Below, in pieces: positions 49,701-59,329 of a DNA stretch of 64,000 bases. A program made the translations under genes and the position numbers. The stretch lies in assembly GCA_027886175.1 (NCBI GenBank), contig JAJNNQ010000002.1, positions 7,250,001 to 7,314,000 on the forward strand, read 5' to 3'. Within the stretch, counting starts at the first letter, position 1. Each line of letters opens with the position of its first letter. A model generated the notes under the pieces. It did no database searches. It was not told the DNA's origin and saw nothing but the letters and a program-made list of their open reading frames with translations. The DNA is from Phylloscopus collybita (taxonomy: Eukaryota; Chordata; Aves; Passeriformes; Phylloscopidae).

Positions 49701-52700
49701 TGGCCTGTCTTTATAAATTTGTTCAGCCATTGGATAGTTAACACCTAAGCTGGTCAAGGCTTGTAATTCAAGTCAGTATTGCAGCTGGGACTTCTGGTAT
49801 TCTTAAGGTCAACAGATTTTGGCTCAATAATAACAGGTCTTATTTAGCAGCAATGTATTCATTACCTCCCTGCGTTTTAGAGCCTATAGGCTTTCTAATC
49901 ACAGCCTTTAGTATCAGTTCTCTCTTCAGAAATAAGTAAATTCCAAAATTTCTTTTCCCAGCTGTACCACTGACAAACGTCTCAGAATTATCCCCACTTC
50001 AAAAGCAGCCTCACCTTATGCTCAGCAACTGTGAAAGTTTGGTGTTTTGGGGATTTTTTCACAATATTATTTTCTATCCTCTTGTTAAGGATTTTGTTCT
50101 GGAATGCCAAACTCAGGAATGCATTTGGTTCTTGACATGCAACTTTTCCTGGATGAATGACTAGCAGTAACAGCATGCTAGCCTGACAGCTGGAAAGATG
50201 TTAATATGTGTCCATGAATATTATATAAATAAATGGTAATGTATGTGCACTGTAGGTTCATAATACTTATTTTTCTTGCACAGGCTTTAAAAGGCAACTG
50301 GATGTCAAATATGAGGTGTAAATAACACAGACTTCTACAAAAATGTCACACCACTTAGATATTTGTGTATGTAAATGTAGAACATCCCTGTTGGTTGAGA
50401 GGAGCAACAATATTTCTTTAAAATTAATAGTGGCAATGACCCAAAAATGAATTTTACAGATGTCTGTAAAATTTACTTGCAGTTAACTGCCGGATTTTTT
50501 TTTCCCCTTCATGGAATTGTTGCCAGGTCGGTGCTCACTTTTTGGAAGCTGTGGTGAAGAAATTTGATGAACTCTGTAAAAGTGATGCTGAAGGGAAAGA
50601 ATGTGAAAATCTGCTTGCCTTGATTGCTCATCTGTATAACTTCCATGTGGTTCATTGCCTGCTGATCTTTGATATTCTGAAAAAGCTTGTTAGCACTTTC
50701 ACTGAAAAAGAGATTGAGCTGATTCTGTTTCTTCTGAAAAATGTGGGCTTTTCCTTAAGAAAAGATGATGCATTGGCTTTGAAAGAACTGATCACTGAAG
50801 CCCAGAGGAAAGCAAGCACAGCCGAGAAGAAATTCCAGGATCAGACTAGGGTATGTTTGTTCTAAAGATTTTATATTCTCTACAGCCTGTAATAAGTACT
50901 TGGATACATAGTTTAATTTACAGAAACGTTTTCTGCTACATTCTATTCAGGTTCTAAATTGCCATTAGTGGGACATTCAGTTGTTTGCATTCCTCTTGTT
51001 GCATTACTGCTTAGGACTCAGACACCAAAATGCTCGTGATGGGTGAGAGAGGACTGGTTTGTGTCTTATGCAGCGGACGGTTTTTCTGTTTCATGACATT
51101 TTGTACACTTCAAAAAATGGTCACTGAGGCATGATGTTTAGCAGATGAAGCTTGTACACAAATAAAGCAACAGGGGTTAAGGTAAACATCTTGTATTTAA
51201 ATTTTGGTGTACATTGCCAGCTGAGCTGCTTATTCTCACAGAAGAGTCATTTCAAAGTACAATCATCTACTTTGTTTAATAAACCCACAGCTCAGAATAC
51301 ACAGAGCTATTTCTTTTCCCAACAGGTTCGATTCATGCTGGAGACTATGCTGGCACTTCGGAACAATGACATGCGTAAGATTCCTGGGTATGATCCTGAA
51401 CCAGTTGAAAGACTCCGCAAATTGCAGAGAGCACTGGTGAGAGCTTCCTTGGCTGGTGTAGCCCTGTGATTCTTAATCCAGGAGTAATTATCTGTACTGG
51501 ATGTCAGCTTTCTTGTTTTTTTTTTATTGGGGGTTTGGTTTGGGTTTTTTTGACAGAATGGGCATTTTGTCTAGAACAGCCCAATATGAAAGGGGTGGAA
51601 GTAATTTATCAGTGCAGGATGTGCATATCAGGATAAGAGGCCAGGCAAAAACAAGCTAAGTAACCTAGTTCTGTAGGATTTCTTCTCTTAAATTTTTGCA
51701 GTCCTTCTGATACGCCTCTAGACTCTGTTGTTGAGAATTCTTATTTTGTTCAGAGTTTAAAATTTTTGTTATTTGAACTATACAATACATAAGGCAGTTT
51801 GTTGTGTCATTTTATGTAGTCACAAGTGTTCAAAATTCACAATCTTCAGCAATGTCAGCATCCTCTGAGTTCTAATCAAACTGTGATTGGAAGATGTCTG
51901 CTTTTTAGATTAGTATCTCTTTTCAAATAAAAGACTCAAGAACTTCTGCATATAGATCTATGCAACTTCATGCATTTAAAAATTACAGCATATGGGAAAC
52001 TTGCAAATTCTTTTCAGGTTGCTGATTGAAACAAAGGTTGGGGAGGAAACATTGGGAAGACCTTTATGAAGATAAATGTTTGAAGTTTTTGTTTAAAAAT
52101 AATTTTAAGTAATTAAAGTGTTTGTTGTTTTCTGTAAGAAAAGAGAAAAAAATGTTTCAAATAAAAGCTTTTCTGTTGGTTTTTGTTTTTTGTTTTGTTA
52201 TTCAAGGTTCACAGCAGTGGTTCAGGAAAGGACACTCAGCTCCGTGTGTCCCTGGAGTCTCTCCTCAGTGCTGACCAGGTTGGTCGCTGGTGGATCGTGG
52301 GGTCATCCTGGAGTGGAGCACCAATGATCAGTGATACAAAAAGCCAGGCTCAGCAAAAGCTGCATGTAGGAAAGGTAAATCCAAATTATAAGCCTGTTTG
52401 TGATCTCTTGAAGATTTTTCATATGTGTCAATAAGTTCATTACAGAGCTCACCAAAAAACCATCTCGTGCTGTTGTAAGACCAAACTTTTGGACTGTAAA
52501 TTGTGCTCTCAGATTTTTTAAAACATTGTACTCATGTGCTCCATAAGAGCTGTTACTACAAATATGGTATAGCTTGTTTTTTGTTATCCTGTGGAATTGC
52601 TAAGGTGTAAGAAAAGAGTTGATTCAACAGTGGATTTGCTAGTAGAAATTCTGACAGCTTGTGGTGTCTGTCTGTGGCATATATCCAAGCTGATTCCAGA

Positions 52701-55700
52701 AGTAAGGTGATGAGATGGTCATGGTGAATTACTTATGCTAAAGAAGCACATCTTAAAATTAATTGGCACAATTAAAGTAGATTAAAATGTATTTCCATAG
52801 TTGAAAAAGCCCTTGATGATGCCTGTGTCTCTGGACAAAAGCTCAGGACCTTTGGATTGGTGATTCATGGTTTACTGGAGAGCTTCATTGATGCTGTTAT
52901 TTACAGCTGTACAGAAATAGCTTTTTTTTAGGCAAACATAATTAAAATAGCATATAACTTTTTCAGGTGAGTTCAAAAATAATGGAGCTTGCTCGTAAGC
53001 TGAGAATGAACACTGATATCAGGAGAAGTATTTTTTGTGTCTTGATGACAAGTGAAGACTTCATGGATGCCTTTGAAAAACTTTTGAAGTAAGTATAGCC
53101 CAGTACAGAAATCAGCCCAGAACTAAAAACAGGTTATAAATATGACATCTCTGCTCTGGGCTTTAGAACATTCAGTTGATAATGCAATTAAAAGAAGTGC
53201 ATAGCTAGGGATCCACATTGGGTAAAAGGGTAGGAGAATGGACCAGAACCCTGATGCAAGGATGAATGGGGCCAGGCAGAACTGACTGGCAGACAGAGGA
53301 AAGGAGTAGCCCCTGTTGTTGTCACTCCTGGCTGTAACTGATTTGCAGCATCTTTTGATGTAAGGAACTTGTGTCTTTTTGCACTGGAGCTGTGTATCCC
53401 AGTAGAGTGGATGGAAGGCTGCTGCAGGCTTGTTTCCTTACAGAGGCAGACCAGAAGCCCCTGCAGAACATCTCTTGGTTTTTTTGCTGGATTGCTGTGG
53501 TTTCTGTATTGCTGCCACTTCTTTGACTTCTTGCCATCTTGTTAAGCCATCTCTGCCCATACTTGCATGACCTGGTAGTGTTCTAGCACCTCCACTTCCC
53601 TCTTGCAGAATTTATTAGCTTTGGGTTTGCTTCACATTAAGACCAATTCCCTTACCCCTTGACAAGCAGCTCTTCAGAAGAAGATATGATCAGGGAAGAG
53701 CTCAAGCTAAGCTATTCCTTGTGTTTGCCAGAATATTAATTGTAAGCCTGTAAGAACTGAGAGGGTAGAGATCAGGTCTGAACTTTTCTGTCTCAGCCTT
53801 GTAACTCAAGGGTATTTTCCTACCAGGATGGCATGCAATTATTTAATTTGCTTACCGACCCAAAACAGACTTTGTAATAAAGTCAACTAATATTTGATTA
53901 AATGCCACTTCTGCAAAACACAGCTTGGACTTAAGACTGTGATGGAGTCATTCCAGTATCTTAATATGGCCTTTTCAATTAAAAGAAATTAGCTGCTGCT
54001 GCAGCTCTTGCCAAGACCTGGCAGCTCAATTTGCAAATTGAACTTGACTCTCATCTGTACTATTTAAGCTAGTACACAAATCTGAATACATACAGGCTTG
54101 GCAGAAAATCTCTCTTCAAGCTGCCTGGTGTGTGTTGGTGCTGATGTTTATACAGCAAACTCAGAGGGAGGAATTCTTAAATCTGCCCAGATCTGGCAGA
54201 GTATGATGGAAAGTACACATAATTGTCAGTGAAGGAATTAACCTCCGTGTGAACATGTGTTCCAGAGTGTATGGGAATTTGTATTTGTATGTTTGATGTC
54301 AGTCTCATGAGGAAGAACATAGAAAGAAATATCTTAACTCTTGTTGATTCATCTGCTACTAGTTCTGTGGCAGAGTTGAGATGTGGTTAGAGGATAATTT
54401 AATATATTTGAAATCCAGGCTGCTATAGTTTTTCTAGTCCCTTTCCTCCTTACTGCAGATGAAAGTAAATAGTTTGAAGCCAGAACAGCTCCCTGAAGTG
54501 GCTCAGTGATTGCAGAGGTGTCAGTGAAGAGAGAGGGCTGGGAACATCACTGGTGACAAAGAGCTGAGAGTGAGACTGGATCCTCTTCATCAGGTGAAAG
54601 GCCACACCTTCTTCACAAACCACAGTTTCACTCAGGAGAGAGAATGAATGCTGCTTAAGTTTGATGGAGAGGCAATTTTTGAAGTTATTTTGTAGATGTA
54701 AAGAATTTGAGAAACTTCACATCTCAGAAAATACTGAGCCTCTCATGAAAGGCTCAGCTATCCTATAGGAGTGAAATGTGTAACTCAGGATAGCAAGTAT
54801 CTACCAAAGTAAGTGTATCTACAAATAAAATTTGAACTGACTTTTAAAAGGGGTTGCTATTTTTGATCTGGAAGCAGTGATAGTCTTGGGCTTCAGCTGA
54901 TGATGACTAACCTACTTGGAGGCAGGCTTCTGCTGGTGACAAATAACCTGCTTCAGAGGCAGTTATCCCATTTACAGCAGGATCAAAATATGTAAGTCCA
55001 TGGGAATACTGTAACTCATGAATAATTGAATCAGTGAGGCAGTTTCACATTCTTTATTAAAGAATATCAGGCTTATGAAATCTATACAGCTTTATGGTGC
55101 AGCTCAGCAGTGAAAGACAGTCCAGACTCTTAAATTTTACGTGTTTAGGAATTCTAGTTCTATGAAGAAGTGAAGGTAAGAAGAAAATTGAATATCCAAG
55201 TGTTATCACTGGGTTACAACTCTGGCAACATGAGTGTTTCCTAAATAAGCAAGTCATGATAGCAGTGATGGTGAAGAAGTAAAAGGAGAGTGTGCCAAAC
55301 TAATGATTGCAGTGTAACTTCCCAAGTCATCTATTAAATACAAATCTGATAGCTGAAAGCTTGTATACCTGTAAAAAAACCTTTTGTTGCTCTGCAATCA
55401 GATGGAACTTAGCTGATGGGAGAACGGGTGGGTTATGACACAGACACAGCACTTCCAGTACTGACCCCTTTTGCAAGTGCAGACTTCCAAAATTTTACTG
55501 CTCATTAGCCTAGAAATCATCCCAGATTTTCCTACTGTAAAACTTTAAATTCCACAGAGTTTTGGCTCAGCAGCAGTGTTTTCTCTGTTAATCTGGGATG
55601 TCTGTGGTCACATGCAATGCAGATGTCTGGAGGTGTGTACAAAGGAGGGGTATTGGCATCAAGCAATGACCAAATACTCTACAGACAGTAGGGCAAGTTC

Positions 55701-58700
55701 CAGTGGAATCAAACTTGGTTAGAACTTGAGTTGTACTAATGCCCTGTGAAACTTGAAATTAAGGCAATGAGAAAAAATTTTTTTACTATTTTTCAGATTC
55801 TAATGTGACAGATTTTTCATTTTAATTGGTTTTAATGCTGCCAAGCGTTTGGCAGCACTTGGAAGTCAGATCATATTATTCACAGACCAGGTGCATTGTG
55901 AGTTAGTCACCATTCCATGCCAGAGTATCTCAGCCCTCTTTTATGCTGGTCTGCTGTTGGAGGGGGAAGGCTGCTCAGTCCTTGGCCTTCATACTGAGGC
56001 AGCCAACACAGACAGACAGACAGATAGATAGATGGATACATACATACACACATACATACTGTTTTCTCCAGACTTTTTTTTAAAGGTGCTTTGTAATCAC
56101 TGACTCTATCCTCTTAGGCTACTGTCAAACAAAAATTAATTTCAAGTATCACGTAGCATGGATTTGACCCAGAGATTAAAATATTTGTATCACCAAGTAA
56201 GAAAAATATCTAAGGATATTTTCTTATCCTTACTAAGTACTGCAGAAGTGAAGGGCCCTGGAAATGTTTCTCCAAACAGGCTTACACTCATCCAAAGGCT
56301 GGTTTTCCTCCTGTGCCCATAAGTACAGGCAGGCTCAAGATATCACACATGAGATATCACGAGATTATCACAATGGGACCCTACAGTTCTCGTTTCCCTA
56401 CTGAGCCTTTGTTTCACTGTTTAACTCTTGTACTGCTATCTGTGGGTGCAGTGCTGCTGCTGGTACCTCTGTGCCCTCTCTTCTGTTCATGGCGAGCCTG
56501 CAAACATGGAGTGGGATACCTTTCCTTCCCTGGGCAATGATAATACTTTTATAATTCCATTTCTGTTTCTTGGGGTCTTACTTTTGCATCTCCTCCTTTA
56601 GCACCCATAGTGCTTCAGCATTTCCACAGTGCCATACCAGGATACTTGTTTAGCCAACACTCTTAAAGGTTGGAGTCCATTAGGAGTTTTAAAGACTTCA
56701 TAGGTACTTTATAACAAGTAAAATTTAATGTGGTGTTTGGAGAGATTTTAAAGTATTACTCTCAGATGTTGACTGTAGCTCTTATTTTGTGTCAGCAAGA
56801 TTTTCCTTACAAAATGATTCTCAATTTCTTGCTAAATTCTAGGCTTGGACTGAAAGACCAGCAGGAGAGAGAAATAGTTCATGTCATCCTTTATTGCTGC
56901 TTACAGGAGAAGACATTCAACCCCTTCTATGCATTTTTGGCTAACAAGTTCTGTGGATATGAAAGACGATTTCAGGTAAAGACAGATCTGTTACTTCATT
57001 GGTTTTGTGTCATGATTGTGGTTAGGAAGACAGTTACTGAATACCTGAGAATGCATGCATGCCTGTTAGGATCTTGATCCCAAGGAAACATTCTGCTGGT
57101 ATGGCTAAGCATTCAGTAAGGTGTACTCATGGTCAGATCTGAATAGGAAATCAAATGCTGAATGTTTTCTTCCTTCTGTTTTATGCATTTTAAAATGATT
57201 GGAACAGTCTGATCAAGCATTTCTGTTAATTAAAGGAGGGCTTATAAAGAATAGGAGGTCAAAAGGTTTGTTATGTTGTTACTCATTTAAACAGCCACTT
57301 GATTTGTAGGATTATTTTTTTTACCTTTGACCCCTAGGTGACATTTCAGTTTAGTATTTGGGACAAAATCAGAGGCTTAGAAAACCTGTCAGCTGCTGCC
57401 ATCTCCAACTTGGTTTCACTGCTGGCTCATTTGATAAGGACAAAATCACTGCCACTTTCAGTTCTCAAGGTTGGTGTGTTTTCTTTTCAAATTCTTCTGT
57501 GTTTTCCTTGCATTTGCTAGTTCTATGGAAGGCATGTTTTCTCTGTTAGCTATCTGTTACCTATACTTTAGCTGATTATGCTAAGGCAAACTTATTTTAA
57601 AATTACCAAATTGTTCCAATTGATTGATTATGATAATGCTGTCATTTGGGGAAGGGAACCTGTGGTGACCCAGGCATAGAGAAAGTCTGCATTTCTTTGT
57701 CTAGAGCAGTTATTTCCTTTGGTATATCCAGAGTTGGAACTGAGGCTCCTTCATTAGCAGGCTTTGCCAGTGGTTTTTGTGCTATGGTTTTTAGCTGATG
57801 TTGTTTTTATTAGACGAGAAAGTGCTGACTAGATTTCTTGGATTTCAGAATGGGGAGTCCATAGATTTCTATTAGAAAAGTAACTGGAATGTATTAAATA
57901 GGCAATTAAATGGATTGTCCCAGGTACTTACAAAGTATTTATCTAATTGAGAAAGGACTGCTGGTACCAGTAGACTTCTATTCCTTAGAAGGTTCTTGGC
58001 TTTCATTATTGATTGGCTTTTGGAGGCAGCCTTCTCAGGTAATTATTCTGTGCTAAACTCAAGGCTCATTATATGCAGAGGCCAGTTGGTGTGCTGAAAG
58101 TCCTTCATTTAGGAGAGAAGACCAGCTGTTTGAAATACTTGAATTAATTTAATTCTCCCTCTCTGTCTGCCAGGTAATTGAATTCAGTGAGCTGGACAAA
58201 CCCAAAGTCCGTTTCTTACGACAAGTATTAAGCACACTGTTAACCAAAGCAGATGAGGAAGAAATTACTGATGTTTTTATGAGGTAAGTGATACTGGCAT
58301 CTCCAGAGAACCCTTGTTGAGCAGCAATTAAGAAGATAAGAAGTTTGCCTATTTTGTTTGGAGTTACACTGTGTGCCTTTTCCACACATCAGCCCTCCAT
58401 CCCTTAAAATGTGAGCTCTTCCTGGCTGAGTGGGGCAAGTGTGTCCTATGTGTGTTGGTGCAGGCTCTGATAGAAATGCAACTGTGTTATACAAAATAAG
58501 GCTTCCAGATATTCAATGTATCATTTTGGTCACAGGATTTTCATGAGCACAGCTCTGTAATTCCTTGTTTCCCTTATTGCTGTACCACCTGTGTGCAGTG
58601 GGATTCATTCTGCCATCAGTCATTGCTAGGATGTATCTTAAGAAGGAAAAATAAAGTTATACTAAGGAGGCAAAGGTTTAGGTTATTTTAATGGGTTTTT

Positions 58701-59309
58701 TAATCAATGTTCTCTGAAAAATCTTATTTTTGATATGGGACAGAGTTGCCTGGAAAGGCTAGGGAATTTCCCTCCTTAGAGATGCTTAGGACTTGAATGG
58801 ATGAGACTTGCAATGTCACATAAAGTTAGACAAAATTAGGTGGTGATGTTTCTGCTGCATGTTTGCTTTATTCTTTTCTGTAATGTAATTGTTTTCATAA
58901 AGCAAGCCTGAGGCTGCAATATTCCATTTTAGTGTTGAGGCCAGTTGTATGTCAAGTGTTTGGGCTGTTTGCCAAACCAAGGTAGACTTGGTAATTTGAA
59001 AGCTTCTTCAATAAAACTTCTTTTATAGGTTGGATTTTTTTTCTACAGAACTATTTGAAGAAGATGATGAAATTAAGAAACTTCTGAAACAGGGGAAGAC
59101 TAAATAATATTTTTGATCTATATCTTTACAGGATATCTGACAACCCCAAACTGGGAATGCTGCGGGAAGGCTTGAAACTCTTTCTTACCCACTTCTTACT
59201 AAAACATGCACAATCCCAAAAGAGTGCTGAAGAAGCTAGCTTGTTAAAAGAGAGAGTGGAACTAGCAACCAAGGCTTTAGAGGCAAAAGAACCTAAACTG
59301 AAGCTGTAG
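45729..59309 (+). CDS. NOM1: NOM1, nucleolar MIF4G domain protein 1
   Basis: Nucleolar scaffold of the Sgd1/NOM1 family, needed for 40S ribosome biogenesis. In the human protein it is also known to bring protein phosphatase 1 and the DEAD-box helicase eIF4A3 into the nucleolus. Eleven coding exons: 45729-46712, 47489-47613, 48527-48722, 50527-50850, 51326-51436, 52207-52374, 52967-53088, 56843-56975, 57338-57469, 58174-58283 and 59132-59309. All junctions are GT/AG and the joined frame is 861 codons including TAG, giving 860 residues, the human length as I recall it. Residues 1-328 are low-complexity basic and acidic sequence. A MIF4G domain spans about 370-570 and a MA3 domain about 660-780. 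The N-terminus is poorly conserved; exons 3-11 are close to the mammalian protein. Confidence 0.98.
46002..46136. repeat. in-frame Lys-Pro-Ala repeat in NOM1 exon 1
   Basis: Tandem repeats of roughly 30 bp encode AKPASAKPAP-like units (residues 92-136), resembling histone H1-type basic tails. Units vary by single substitutions. Confidence 0.92.
46518..46574. repeat. 18-bp acidic repeat in NOM1 exon 1
   Basis: About three copies of an 18-bp unit encoding DGEDEE, nearly identical at the DNA level and in frame. Likely length-polymorphic. Confidence 0.93.
46713..47488 (+). other. NOM1 intron 1
   Basis: 776 bp. The CpG-rich start fades into ordinary AT-rich DNA. Nothing else recognised; a GGTTCGAAAC box near 46847 has no tRNA around it. 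Confidence 0.9.
47489..47613 (+). CDS. NOM1: NOM1 exon 2 (linker into MIF4G)
   Basis: 125 nt; donor GTAATG. It encodes SDNHGATKYVPPQVRKAQE and on to GLINR. The KYVPP..R element just before MIF4G is the conserved family signature, K/R-YIPPHVR in mammals. Confidence 0.95.
47614..48526 (+). other. NOM1 intron 2
   Basis: 913 bp of AT-rich sequence; no feature recognised. Confidence 0.9.
48527..48722 (+). CDS. NOM1: NOM1 exon 3 (start of MIF4G domain)
   Basis: 196 nt; acceptor CCATAG, donor GTAATT. It encodes LSEPNLSSISGQMEELYM, SRKDMNDTLTDILMSACV and MMEHVLLVSILHHNVGIE, nearly identical to the mammalian MIF4G opening helices. Confidence 0.97.
48723..50526 (+). other. NOM1 intron 3
   Basis: 1.8 kb of AT-rich sequence. 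No repeat family, RNA gene or extra exon recognised. Confidence 0.85.
50527..50850 (+). CDS. NOM1: NOM1 exon 4 (MIF4G core)
   Basis: 324 nt, residues 436-543. Motifs include VGAHFLEAVVKKFDEL, LIAHLYNFHVVHCLLIFDIL and LLKNVGFSLRKDDALALKEL, the helical-repeat centre of the MIF4G domain. Donor GTATGT after CAGACTAGG. Confidence 0.97.
50851..51325 (+). other. NOM1 intron 4
   Basis: 475 bp; no feature recognised. Confidence 0.9.
51326..51436 (+). CDS. NOM1: NOM1 exon 5 (end of MIF4G)
   Basis: 111 nt, residues 544-580: VRFMLETMLALRNNDMRKIP and then YDPEPVERLRKLQRAL. It closes the MIF4G domain. Acceptor CCAACAG, donor GTGAGA. Confidence 0.97.
51437..52206 (+). other. NOM1 intron 5
   Basis: 770 bp, T-rich towards the acceptor; nothing else recognised. 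Confidence 0.9.
52207..52374 (+). CDS. NOM1: NOM1 exon 6 (inter-domain linker)
   Basis: 168 nt, residues 581-636, containing GRWWIVGSSWSGAPM, a conserved Trp-rich family element between MIF4G and MA3. Donor GTAAAT. Confidence 0.96.
52375..52966 (+). other. NOM1 intron 6
   Basis: 592 bp; no feature recognised. Confidence 0.9.
52967..53088 (+). CDS. NOM1: NOM1 exon 7 (start of MA3)
   Basis: 122 nt, residues 637-676 plus a split Lys codon: ELARKLRMNTDIRRSIFCVL then TSEDFMDAFEKLL, the typical opening of the MA3 domain. Donor GTAAGT. Confidence 0.97.
53089..56842 (+). other. NOM1 intron 7
   Basis: 3.75 kb, the largest NOM1 intron. Contains a compound microsatellite at about 56009-56062 and a 9-bp inverted repeat with a GCGT loop (55836-55857). 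No recognisable transposon or RNA gene. Confidence 0.85.
56009..56062. repeat. compound (GACA)(GATA)(CATA) microsatellite
   Basis: Adjacent tetranucleotide runs CAGA, then GATA, then CATA/CACA in NOM1 intron 7. Confidence 0.9.
56843..56975 (+). CDS. NOM1: NOM1 exon 8 (MA3)
   Basis: 133 nt to residue 721: LGLKDQQEREIVHVILYCCL then EKTFNPFYAFLANKFCGYE. NPFYAFLA is a conserved MA3-type family motif. Donor GTAAAG. Confidence 0.97.
56976..57337 (+). other. NOM1 intron 8
   Basis: 362 bp; no feature recognised. Confidence 0.9.
57338..57469 (+). CDS. NOM1: NOM1 exon 9 (MA3)
   Basis: 132 nt, residues 722-765: VTFQFSIWDKIRGLENLS then ISNLVSLLAHLIRTKSLPLS. The first residue is Val where I recall Met in the human protein. 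Donor GTTGGT. Confidence 0.97.
57470..58173 (+). other. NOM1 intron 9
   Basis: 704 bp; no feature recognised. Confidence 0.9.
58174..58283 (+). CDS. NOM1: NOM1 exon 10
   Basis: 110 nt, residues 766-801 plus a split Arg codon: VIEFSELDKPKVRFLRQVL then TDVFMR. It carries KVRF (776-779), which fits the RVxF pattern but lies in a folded region and is conserved for structural reasons in the family. Donor GTAAGT. Confidence 0.97.
58284..59131 (+). other. NOM1 intron 10, with a possible alternative acceptor
   Basis: 848 bp. The last 103 bp (59029-59131) follow a good T-rich TTTTATAG acceptor and stay open in the incoming phase for 25 codons, to TAA at 59105-59107. Confidence 0.85.
59132..59309 (+). 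CDS. NOM1: NOM1 exon 11 (C-terminus)
   Basis: 178 nt, to TAG at 59307-59309. It encodes ISDNPKLGMLREGLKLFLTH through LATKALEAKEPKLKL. Acceptor TTTACAG. The helical end of the conserved C-terminal region matches the family. Confidence 0.97.
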
Positions 59310-59323
59310 TTATGTTTTTTTCT

Positions 59324-59329
59324 AATAAA
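59324..59329 (+). terminator. NOM1: NOM1 poly(A) signal (AATAAA)
   Basis: Canonical AATAAA only 15 nt after the stop codon, giving a very short 3' UTR. A second AATAAA at 59637-59642 would give a 3' UTR of about 350 nt, and another lies near 60711. Confidence 0.8.

Noticed and set aside
54890..54970. TGATGA-type box suggesting a C/D snoRNA in NOM1 intron 7
   Set aside because: No CTGA D box at a suitable distance and no terminal stem.
55836..55857. 9-bp inverted repeat with GCGT loop, NF-I-like half sites
   Set aside because: The half sites are in the wrong order for the NF-I palindrome (TTGGC-N5-GCCAA); too short to claim function.
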